This document shows positions 6,217 to 12,162 of a stretch of DNA of 16,996 nucleotides, piece by piece (within the stretch, counting starts at the first letter, position 1; each line of letters opens with the position of its first letter). Source of the stretch: Haloferacaceae archaeon. GTDB lineage: Archaea; Halobacteriota; Halobacteria; Halobacteriales; Haloferacaceae. A program made the translations under genes and the position numbers. The stretch covers positions 1-16,996 of the forward strand of contig JAHENP010000068.1 in the NCBI GenBank assembly GCA_018609965.1. Reading direction: 5' to 3'. A model generated the notes under the pieces. The model ran no database searches, was not told where the DNA came from, and was given only the letters and a program-made list of their open reading frames with translations.

Positions 6217-6966
6217 ATGAGCGGTCGGACGTTACCGCCGGCCGTGACCGGACTCCGCGCGGAGCTGTCGATTGCGGCCGCCGAGAGCTGTCCGGTGGCG
6301 GCCGCCTCCGCCACGGCCGAGACACCCCTCCAGGACGTGACGTGGACGACGGACGGGAGCGACGGCACCGTCGAGCGGTTCGACGCCGTCGGCACCCCAC
6401 CCGCGACCGACACGGGTGACGCGGACGGGGGTGACAGTGCCGGCGGAACGGGCGACACCGGTGACGGGACGAGCGCCGAACACGACGGGGACACGGCGGG
6501 CCGGGAGGCGTCGTTCGACACCGTCTTCGACGACGGACAGACGCGGACACTGGAGTTCGAGCGCGACTGGGACGACTGCGCCTGTGAACAGATCGAGTCG
6601 GTCGGCTGTCCCGTCGACGACGTGCGGGCCGTCGACGGCCGACTGCGCGTGCAGTTCCGCGTCCGGTCGAACGAGCGGCTCCGGGAAGTGATCGCCGCCG
6701 CCCGCGAGGCCGCTGCGGACGTGCGGCTCGCGTACGTCGTCAGCGCCGGTGCCGAACGGAGTGACGCCGTTCTCGTCGACCGCGGCGAACTCACCGACCG
6801 CCAACGGGAGACGTTGGAGACCGCGTACGAGACGGGGTACTTCGCGCATCCGCGGGAAACGAACGCACAGACGGTCGCGGCGGAGCTGGGTGTCTCGCCG
6901 GCGACGTTCCGGGAACATCTCGCGGCCGCACAGGCGAAGCTGTTCGGCGCCGTTCTCGACGGCTGA
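6217..6966 (+). CDS. Bat-type HTH-10 transcription regulator
   Basis: This 249-residue protein ends in a bacterio-opsin-activator-type helix-turn-helix (HTH_10): LTDRQRETLETAYETGYFAHPRE followed by VAAELGVSPATFREHLAAAQ, residues about 192-239. The N-terminal part begins with a sensor-like domain containing ESCPVAAASATAETPLQDVTW, a pattern common in haloarchaeal members of this group. A Gly/Asp/Thr-rich linker (about 60-97) separates it from a second small domain with DDCACEQIESVGCPV. Cys 25, 121, 123 and 131 may form a metal or redox site; that is inference. It starts at ATG 6217 with no ribosome-binding site, as expected for a leaderless transcript. The targets are unknown. It precedes the HTH/membrane pair by 45 bases, but that pair has its own TATA box. 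Confidence 0.88.
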   Translation: MSGRTLPPAVTGLRAELSIAAAESCPVAAASATAETPLQDVTWTTDGSDGTVERFDAVGTPPATDTGDADGGDSAGGTGDTGDGTSAEHDGDTAGREASFDTVFDDGQTRTLEFERDWDDCACEQIESVGCPVDDVRAVDGRLRVQFRVRSNERLREVIAAAREAAADVRLAYVVSAGAERSDAVLVDRGELTDRQRETLETAYETGYFAHPRETNAQTVAAELGVSPATFREHLAAAQAKLFGAVLDG

Positions 6967-6982
6967 CGCCAGAACGCCGGGG

Positions 6983-6989
6983 ATAAATA
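6983..6989 (+). promoter_or_regulatory. TATA box for the 7012 operon
   Basis: The sequence ataaata is centred 26 nt upstream of the ATG at 7012, the classic spacing for a leaderless haloarchaeal transcript. A gaggagg just before the ATG is too close (one base) to serve as a normal Shine-Dalgarno site. Confidence 0.65.
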
Positions 6990-7011
6990 CCCGTCACGGG
7001 TACGAGGAGGC

Positions 7012-7404
7012 ATGGCCCGCGACGGTCTGTCGCGGCAGCGACCGGGCGACGGCGGGGAGCCTGATCTCGGCGCGGTGCTCGACGCGCTCGAAGACGACGA
7101 CTGTCGGACGATCATCGAACACCTCGAAGAACCCATGACCGCAGCAGAGCTGTCCGACGAGACGGAGATCCCGAGTTCGACGATGTACCGGAAGCTGGAC
7201 CTCCTCTCGGAGGCGGCGTTGGTCGAGGAGGGGACGGAGGTCCGCCCGGACGGCCACCACGCCAGCGTCTACGTCACTGACTTCGACGAGGTCCGGGTCC
7301 AGTTGGAGCCGGACCGTTCTCTCGACGTGACGGTCGAACGGGACGAGACGGACGCCGACGAACGACTCTCGGCGATGTGGCGAGCGGTACGGAGGGAGAC
7401 GTGA
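7012..7404 (+). CDS. Winged-helix regulator, partner of a small membrane protein
   Basis: This 130-residue winged-helix protein has the core VLDALEDDDCRTIIEHLEEP, the recognition region TAAELSDETEIPSSTMYRKLDLL (about 43-65) and a wing rich in charged residues. It overlaps the next gene by four bases (GTGA at 7401-7404), so the two are co-translated. A small regulator followed by a small multi-helix membrane protein is a frequent haloarchaeal gene pair; I think the membrane partner belongs to the DUF7521 group, from memory. The job of the pair is not known. It may couple a membrane state to transcription, but that is a guess. It has its own TATA box. It is a distant relative of the regulator at 5661-6005. 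Confidence 0.88.
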   Translation: MARDGLSRQRPGDGGEPDLGAVLDALEDDDCRTIIEHLEEPMTAAELSDETEIPSSTMYRKLDLLSEAALVEEGTEVRPDGHHASVYVTDFDEVRVQLEPDRSLDVTVERDETDADERLSAMWRAVRRET

Positions 7405-7796
7405 GTGGGATCACACTCGGGGCGGCCCCGTTGTTCGCGTCAGCCTCCCTGCTCATCTCGGTCGGCACACTCTCGTCGGTCGGTACACTCCTGTCGGTCG
7501 GCACGTTCGCGCCGTTGGTCCACGCCGGCACCGCAATCGCCGTCACCAAGCTCGGCACGCTCGTTCTCGGCGGGTTGATCTCGTATCTCGGGTGGCGGGC
7601 GTACAGCCGAACGGGTGCCGCGCCGTTGCGCGCGCTGGCTGTCGGCTTCGCCATCGTCACCGTCGGCGCCGCCGTCGGTGGTGTCGTCGACCAGTTCCTC
7701 TTTGGCTCACAGTCGACGCTGTGGGGAGTCCTCGTGTCGAGTGTGCTCACGCTCGTCGGCTTCGGCGTCATCACGTACTCGTTGTACATGGAGTGA
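7401..7796 (+). CDS. Small membrane protein (DUF7521-like)
   Basis: This protein has 131 residues with three or four membrane helices: an N-terminal hydrophobic stretch (about 5-40), VTKLGTLVLGGLISYLGW (about 47-64), LAVGFAIVTVGAAVGGVV, and WGVLVSSVLTLVGFGVITYSLY at the end. The GTG at 7401 overlaps the stop of the regulator by four bases and is preferred to an in-frame ATG at 7377 buried in that gene. The core from VTKLGTL to the end has the haloarchaeal pattern of helix, Y-L-x-W-R-A-Y, helix, helix. The N-terminal helix with a triple SVGT repeat looks like an addition. Function unknown. It ends 21 bases from the convergent CheW-domain gene. Confidence 0.8.
   Translation: MSGITLGAAPLFASASLLISVGTLSSVGTLLSVGTFAPLVHAGTAIAVTKLGTLVLGGLISYLGWRAYSRTGAAPLRALAVGFAIVTVGAAVGGVVDQFLFGSQSTLWGVLVSSVLTLVGFGVITYSLYME
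7455..7508 (+). repeat. 18-bp triple repeat inside the membrane protein gene
   Basis: Three consecutive 18-bp units (7455-7472, 7473-7490, 7491-7508) encode the hexapeptides ISVGTL, SSVGTL and LSVGTF. They lengthen the hydrophobic N-terminal segment in steps of six residues without breaking the frame. This looks like a slippage expansion. Confidence 0.75.
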
Positions 7797-7817
7797 CGCG
7801 GCGCGGGCCTCACCGGG

Positions 7818-9491
7818 TCACACGGAGCCGAGCGCGAACGTCGGCGCCACCCAGACGAGGAACTCGTCGCCGCGGTCGATCACGCCGGCGACGTGGTCGT
7901 CCGGCGTCGGCGGGTCGGTGATCGTCTCGGGGGCAACCGTCGTCACCGCCCGCACCCGGTCGACGAGCACCGCGATCTGCCGGTTTGCCGCCAACGTGTC
8001 GTCGTCGAGAACGAGCACTGTCCGTTCCCCGTCCCCGTCGGCGACACCCGACGCCGTTCCGAGCGTCCGGTCCGGATCAACGACGGTCGTCGTCTGCCCG
8101 CGCACTGCGGTCACGCCGAGCGTGTGGGCGGGTGTACCGGGCACCCGCGTCGGCGCCGTGACAGCCGCGAGTTTCTCGATCGCCTCGACGTAGTCGATTG
8201 CCAGCGCGAACGTCTCCCCGTCGAGGCGGAACTCCACCACCTCGAACGGCGCTGTCGGGTGTGCCCCCTCGTGGCGGGCCGTGTCGGGCGCAGAGGGTGA
8301 CTCCGGGGACGACTCGCCCGACGACGCGGTGGTGTCCGTCGCCGGTGCCGACTCTGTGGCCGTATCTGGCGCCGACTCAGCCGCCTCGTCGCTGTCGCCG
8401 GTGGCCGTCTCCGGTGTCTCTGCGGACACGGCCGGCGTGTCGCTAGTCGGGGTCGTCTCCGACGTGCCCGACTCTGTGGTGTCTGGGGTCGGCGTGTCTG
8501 GCCCGGTCGCGACGGAGTGTTCGTCGGAGTCTGTCTCGCCCGTCTCCGGGTCTGTCTCGCCCGTCTCCGAGTCTGTCTCGTCTGGTTCTTCCTCTGTCCC
8601 GACTGTCCCCGGCTCCGTCTCGTCTGGTTTTTCCTCCGTCCCGGCTGTCTCCGGCTCCGTCTCGTCTAGTTCTTCTCGTTCTTCTTCTGGCTCGTCTGTC
8701 CCCAGCGCGGCCGTCTCCGGGTTCCTCTCGTCGGAGTCTGCCTCGGCTCGCTCCGACTCGTCGGACTCCGATTCACCGGGCGTCGCCTCGTCGGTCGCAG
8801 ACTCGTCGGGGACTGGCTCTGTCGCGTCGGGTTCGGTCGCGTCCGACTCCGTCGCGTCTGGCTCTGTCGTGTCCGATTTTGTCTCGTCTGGCTCCGTCGT
8901 GTCCGGCTCTGTCACGTCGGGTTCTGTCTCGTCTGGCTCCGTCGCGTCCGGCTCTGTCTCGTCTGGCTCCGTCGCGTCCGGCTCTGTCTCGTCTGGCTCC
9001 GTCGCGTCCGGCTCTGTCTCGTCTGGCTCCGTCGCGTCCGGCTCCGTCTCGTCTGGCTCCGTCGCGTCCGGCTCCGTCTCGTCTGGCTCCGTCGCGTCCG
9101 GCTCTGTCTCCGTGTCGGTCGCTGGTGCCGTATCCGTCTCCGTGTCCGCTGTCGAGTCACCAGTCTCGTCCGTCGACACGTCGGCAGCCGGCGTGTCGTC
9201 GCGCCGTCCCGAGCGTCCGCGGCTGATCCGGTCGGCGCGACCACCACCCCCCTCACGCGAGGCGCGCAGTCGTTCCGCCCGGCTGGTCGGCTCGTCGCCC
9301 GTGTCGCCGTCCGACTCCGTGTCGCCGTCTGACTCCGCGGTGTTCGGCTCCGGCGTGTCCGCTCCGTCTGCGTCCTCGGTGTCTGAATCGTCCCCGCTCG
9401 ACGCCTCGCCGTCCGACGCCGACTCTGAACCGTCCGGGTCGGCACCCCGGCGGCGTCGGATGCGGTCCGCGCGTGTCTCGTCGTCACTCAT
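7818..9491 (-). CDS. Acidic repeat protein with C-terminal CheW domain
   Basis: This is a 557-residue fusion. The C-terminal 144 residues (about 414-557) form a CheW-like domain: FEVVEFRLDGETFALAI, then a GVTAVRGQTTTVVDP stretch typical of CheW, then VLVDRVRAV and DRGDEFLVWV. Everything before it is predicted to be disordered and very acidic, with a central ETEPDATEPD repeat. The first 100 residues hold three copies of a basic motif (RADRIR at 7-12, RAERLR at 71-76, RADRIS at 85-90). The ATG at 9491 overlaps the stop of the upstream ParA gene (ATGA). A disordered N-terminus plus CheW-like C-terminus next to a ParA ATPase matches the layout of bacterial ParP, which ties chemosensory arrays to the positioning ATPase ParC. 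It probably joins the chemoreceptor/CheA array inside the cell. The role by analogy is inference; the CheW domain itself is well supported. Confidence 0.85.
   Translation of the reverse strand: MSDDETRADRIRRRRGADPDGSESASDGEASSGDDSDTEDADGADTPEPNTAESDGDTESDGDTGDEPTSRAERLRASREGGGGRADRISRGRSGRRDDTPAADVSTDETGDSTADTETDTAPATDTETEPDATEPDETEPDATEPDETEPDATEPDETEPDATEPDETEPDATEPDETEPDATEPDETEPDVTEPDTTEPDETKSDTTEPDATESDATEPDATEPVPDESATDEATPGESESDESERAEADSDERNPETAALGTDEPEEEREELDETEPETAGTEEKPDETEPGTVGTEEEPDETDSETGETDPETGETDSDEHSVATGPDTPTPDTTESGTSETTPTSDTPAVSAETPETATGDSDEAAESAPDTATESAPATDTTASSGESSPESPSAPDTARHEGAHPTAPFEVVEFRLDGETFALAIDYVEAIEKLAAVTAPTRVPGTPAHTLGVTAVRGQTTTVVDPDRTLGTASGVADGDGERTVLVLDDDTLAANRQIAVLVDRVRAVTTVAPETITDPPTPDDHVAGVIDRGDEFLVWVAPTFALGSV
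8941..9090. repeat. 30-bp tandem repeat coding for ETEPDATEPD
   Basis: Five 30-bp copies lie in register (8941, 8971, 9001, 9031, 9061), differing only at single bases, with degenerate copies and 15-bp half units extending on both sides (roughly 8820-9110). On the minus strand each encodes the decapeptide ETEPDATEPD within the CheW-domain protein. It has no CRISPR features: no spacers, and it is coding. Copy number is expected to vary between strains. Confidence 0.9.
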
Positions 9492-10399
9492 CTGGTGGCC
9501 TCCGGGCCGAACCGGTCCGCGATGGACCGGGCGGCGTCGAGGAACACCTCGGCCATGTCGACGCCGTCGTCGTACTCGAAAATCGAGGTGCCGTTCGAGA
9601 ACGCGCGTTGGAGCGCCACCCGTTTGCGGACCTCCCACACCGGCACGTCCGGAAACACCGTCTGGAACCAGTCGATCATCTCCGCGTCCTCGTTGGTCGT
9701 CTCCACGCGGTTGGCGACCACGCCCACGTCCGACACCCGGACGCCCGTCTCGTCTTCCAACACCGCCACCTGGTCGAACAACAGTTCGACGGCCCGCTTG
9801 GAGGTGGCCTCCGTCAGCGCCGGGATCAGGAGGTTCGGCGCCGCGTACATCGCGTTGTCCGTCAGCCGACCGTAGAACGGCGGGGTGTCGACGAGCACGT
9901 AGTCGTACGGCGCCTCGATCCGGGAGAGCACGCGGTCGAGCTGGTCGACCGCGTGGCCGCCGTCGCCGCCCTCCCCGACGATTCCGGGATCGACGTTGAG
10001 CGACAACGCCGACAGACTCGCCGGGTCCAACTCCACCCCGGGCGTGTCGCGGGCGCGAGCGATCAGATCCGCGATCGTCAGTTCGTGTTCGGCGTGCAAC
10101 AGGTCCGTGTTGCTCGGCAACAGATCCATCTCGGCGTGGCCGCGGATTAGTTCGGCGGCGGCAGCGCGGTCGGCAGTCGACGTGAGCGCGTCGAGGATCG
10201 TCGGCGGCTCGGCGTCGTACGCCTCCGGAAACCCCAGCCCCTCGGTGGCGTTCCCCTGCGGGTCGAGATCGACGAACAACACGTTGTTGCCCAACCGCGC
10301 CAACGCACCCGCGACGTTGATCGCGACGGTCGTCTTCCCGGTCCCCCCTTTCGCGTTGGTGACACAGATGCGGACGGCGGTGTCCGTGTCGGCGGTCAT
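9488..10399 (-). CDS. ParA/Soj-type partitioning ATPase
   Basis: This 303-residue ATPase has the deviant Walker A motif KGGTGKTT (17-24), the A' motif VDLDPQGNAT (43-52) and Walker B VLVDTPP (168-174), the signature of the ParA/MinD class. Such proteins form ATP-dependent dimers that bind DNA non-specifically or the membrane and move or position cargo. No amphipathic C-terminal helix like that of MinD is obvious (it ends GPEATR), which favours nucleoid-based ParA behaviour. A partner protein usually stimulates the ATPase. The next gene, overlapping by four bases, is a CheW-domain protein rather than a ParB, so the cargo is more likely a chemosensory array than DNA. ATG 10399 is preferred over an upstream in-frame codon at 10408 because a TATA box is placed correctly for it. 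Confidence 0.92.
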   Translation of the reverse strand: MTADTDTAVRICVTNAKGGTGKTTVAINVAGALARLGNNVLFVDLDPQGNATEGLGFPEAYDAEPPTILDALTSTADRAAAAELIRGHAEMDLLPSNTDLLHAEHELTIADLIARARDTPGVELDPASLSALSLNVDPGIVGEGGDGGHAVDQLDRVLSRIEAPYDYVLVDTPPFYGRLTDNAMYAAPNLLIPALTEATSKRAVELLFDQVAVLEDETGVRVSDVGVVANRVETTNEDAEMIDWFQTVFPDVPVWEVRKRVALQRAFSNGTSIFEYDDGVDMAEVFLDAARSIADRFGPEATR

Positions 10400-10422
10400 G
10401 GCTCTCACTACCGAGGATCAAG

Positions 10423-10430
10423 GTATAAAC
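10423..10430 (-). promoter_or_regulatory. TATA box for the ParA-CheW operon
   Basis: On the minus strand the sequence gtttatac is centred 27 nt upstream of the ATG at 10399, fitting a leaderless transcript that begins at the start codon. It is the only strong promoter signal for the two-gene operon. Confidence 0.7.
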
Positions 10431-10450
10431 GTCCGCGCTTCGACGGCGCT

Positions 10451-10465
10451 CGTTCTGACAGAACG
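10451..10465. promoter_or_regulatory. Inverted repeat between divergent promoters
   Basis: The palindrome cgttct-gac-agaacg has 6-bp perfect arms and a 3-nt centre. It ends one base before the TATA-like element of the lipoprotein gene and lies 20 bases from the TATA box of the ParA operon. The position suits an operator or an upstream activator site for one or both. No regulator is assigned. Confidence 0.4.
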
Positions 10466-10466
10466 A

Positions 10467-10475
10467 AAGATAATT
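10467..10475 (+). promoter_or_regulatory. TATA box for the Tat lipoprotein operon
   Basis: The AT-rich aagataatt is centred about 29 nt upstream of the GTG at 10500, in a GC-rich surround, consistent with a leaderless transcript. It supports choosing that GTG as the start. Confidence 0.5.
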
Positions 10476-10499
10476 GTGTCATTCTCAGCACAATCAATC

Positions 10500-10934
10500 G
10501 TGACACGAGACGGTGCCCGACGGAGCGTCTCACGGCGCCAGATGCTCTGTGCGGCGGGAGCGGCCACTTCGTCGGTCGCGGGCTGTCTGTCGTCCCGCGA
10601 GCGCGTCCAGATCGGCTACATTAGTCTCGGCACCGAGGATCTCGACGAGACGATCACGGCGAGTCTCCGGATACTGAAGAACGGTAGCGAGCAGTTAGAC
10701 GAGACGTACCAACTGTCGCCGGACCGTGTCCACGGGATCAGCCACGACTGGATGCGCGACTCCCCCGGACGGTTCACCGTCGAGTTCACCGCGTCGAACA
10801 CGGACAGCGTCGAACGCAGGGAGTTTCCTAATCGGCTGGGTGGCGGGTGTTACGGTGTCTCTCTTCGGGTCAGAGGCGAGCAACTGCTGGTACTCACTGA
10901 CCACACCGAAACGAAAGAGTGCCGTTCCTCGTGA
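10500..10934 (+). CDS. Tat-exported lipoprotein of unknown function
   Basis: This is a 144-residue protein. Its N-terminus carries a twin-arginine motif (SRRQML, residues 11-16), a short hydrophobic stretch and a lipobox SVAGC with Cys 29, so it should be exported folded and anchored by lipid on the outer face of the membrane. The mature part looks like a small beta-sandwich: alternating strands with IGYISLGTED, TITASLRILKNG, RFTVEFTASN and CYGVSLRVRGEQLLVL. The GTG at 10500 is chosen for its TATA box and because it leaves a normal Tat n-region; the reading frame continues far upstream only as antisense of the ParA gene. The next gene starts two bases after its stop, so the two form an operon. 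Function unknown. Confidence 0.78.
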   Translation: MTRDGARRSVSRRQMLCAAGAATSSVAGCLSSRERVQIGYISLGTEDLDETITASLRILKNGSEQLDETYQLSPDRVHGISHDWMRDSPGRFTVEFTASNTDSVERREFPNRLGGGCYGVSLRVRGEQLLVLTDHTETKECRSS

Positions 10935-10936
10935 GC

Positions 10937-12094
10937 ATGCCGGAGAGGGGTCAGCCATCAAGCAGACGAACCGTACTCAAGCTACTCGGGAGCGGCGTGG
11001 CGGCAGTCGGAGGTGTGGTGGGCTCGACTGTCGCGAGCGGGCGTGACACGGCCGTAGAGACGCTTCGAGGGAGTCCGAACAGTCCACTCGCCAGCAGCGA
11101 GATCAGGAAACTCCGGAACAGGTTCACAGAGCAACACGGATCGACGAACACCGACCGTCGTGTCGTGCTCACCGATCTTGCGGAGACAGTCGGAGACTCA
11201 CGGGTGCTGGGGTACAACATCACTGTCGACGACGCTGGCGTGCCACGAGAACAGTTCGCAACACGCGACGGTGCCGCCGACGCGCCCGGCGTCGGGACCC
11301 AACAGACGGACAGACTCCACGACAAAGCCGACGAGATGTTGGAGAGAGCAACGTCACACGACCCGACACCCGAGCTTTCGACACGGGACAATCACGAAAG
11401 CTGGTACGAGTGGCTCGAATACGGTCACACCGACATGACCCACGAGTTCTCGGAGGCGGAGTTCGGTGCTCGGCCCGGGAGAGTCACCGTCGAGAACAGT
11501 GTCAGACGGGATCGGGACGCAGATCGGATAGGAACACGAACACGGGCTCGGATGGAACCCGGCCGGCAACTGTGTGAGTCTGACCTAGACGGGTTCTGCA
11601 CCTCGCCAGTACACGTCGAATACAAAAACAAGTCTGCTGAAGTCATTCAAGACTGGGACATGCCAGTCAACAGTGTCCCGACCGAGGAGTTGCTCACGGG
11701 TATCCGCGCAACAGGGGTTGCAGACACAGGCGAGACACGTCTGGCTTCGATCAATCTCGATATCTCGAAACCTGATCCTGCAGGGTGGGTCAGCTACGAG
11801 AGCGGTGTCTCGGTCCCTGGTGCAGAGCTGATCGATGCGACATCGATCGATAGTGGGCAGTCGAGACACAAGTTCAACGTCGACTCACCAGCGAGCGTCT
11901 CGTCTGGAGCTACTGCCGCATTTCAAATTGGAAGCGTTGCGGAGTGGGACCCAGACTACAGTAGCGACCCGGTGGGACCCCGCCGGGTTCTCACTGTCAA
12001 TGCGGAATTCAACTGGGGACTCAGTTTGCCAGTTATCAACTGGGCCAGTGTCGCCTCCAACAAACAGGTGTTGAGTTATACTACGCATTGCTGA
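10937..12094 (+). CDS. Tat-exported protein, paralog A
   Basis: This 385-residue protein starts at ATG 10937, two bases after the lipoprotein gene. The Tat signal is SRRTVLKLLGSG (Arg 10 and 11) followed by an Ala/Gly/Val hydrophobic region and TVASG. No lipobox is present, so it is probably secreted. It is a close paralog of the gene at 12163-13344. The most conserved part begins VVLTDLAETVGDSRVL and ends HDKADEMLE: 53 of 61 residues are identical by hand count. The later part is mostly strands with a Cys pair (LCESDLDGFC) and a terminal Cys (SYTTHC), both shared with the paralog. I do not recognise a named family. The conserved N-terminal half could be a propeptide, with a strand-rich mature domain behind it; that is a guess. 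Confidence 0.8.
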   Translation: MPERGQPSSRRTVLKLLGSGVAAVGGVVGSTVASGRDTAVETLRGSPNSPLASSEIRKLRNRFTEQHGSTNTDRRVVLTDLAETVGDSRVLGYNITVDDAGVPREQFATRDGAADAPGVGTQQTDRLHDKADEMLERATSHDPTPELSTRDNHESWYEWLEYGHTDMTHEFSEAEFGARPGRVTVENSVRRDRDADRIGTRTRARMEPGRQLCESDLDGFCTSPVHVEYKNKSAEVIQDWDMPVNSVPTEELLTGIRATGVADTGETRLASINLDISKPDPAGWVSYESGVSVPGAELIDATSIDSGQSRHKFNVDSPASVSSGATAAFQIGSVAEWDPDYSSDPVGPRRVLTVNAEFNWGLSLPVINWASVASNKQVLSYTTHC

Positions 12095-12114
12095 CACAGG
12101 TGAGTGTTCGTGAC

Positions 12115-12134
12115 TCTCAGATCAAAAGCTGAGA
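12115..12134. promoter_or_regulatory. Inverted repeat between the Tat paralogs
   Basis: A 6-bp arm pair (tctcag / ctgaga) around an 8-nt loop lies 21 bases after the first paralog stop and ends 4 bases before the TATA-like element of the second. It could be a weak terminator or an operator. The sequence does not decide. Confidence 0.3.
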
Positions 12135-12138
12135 CTAC

Positions 12139-12144
12139 TTTATC
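12139..12144 (+). promoter_or_regulatory. TATA-like element for Tat paralog B
   Basis: The sequence tttatc begins 24 bases upstream of the ATG at 12163. That is slightly close but acceptable, and it implies that paralog B has its own promoter despite following paralog A. Confidence 0.45.
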
Positions 12145-12162
12145 GGCCAGAAAACGTCACAG

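Noticed and set aside
5465..6220. Arg-rich 251-codon plus-strand frame
   Set aside because: The composition is that of an antisense shadow across the regulator at 5661-6005, and it overlaps the IS-end-like hairpin.
8941..9090. Possible CRISPR-like array
   Set aside because: Units are contiguous with no spacers and translate in register into a protein repeat. The 21-bp array at 5531 likewise has no spacers.
8281..9999. Long plus-strand open frame with Ser/Val/Gly repeats
   Set aside because: It is the antisense of the CheW-domain and ParA genes. The repeat peptide is a by-product of the 30-bp coding repeat, and the minus strand has recognisable domains.
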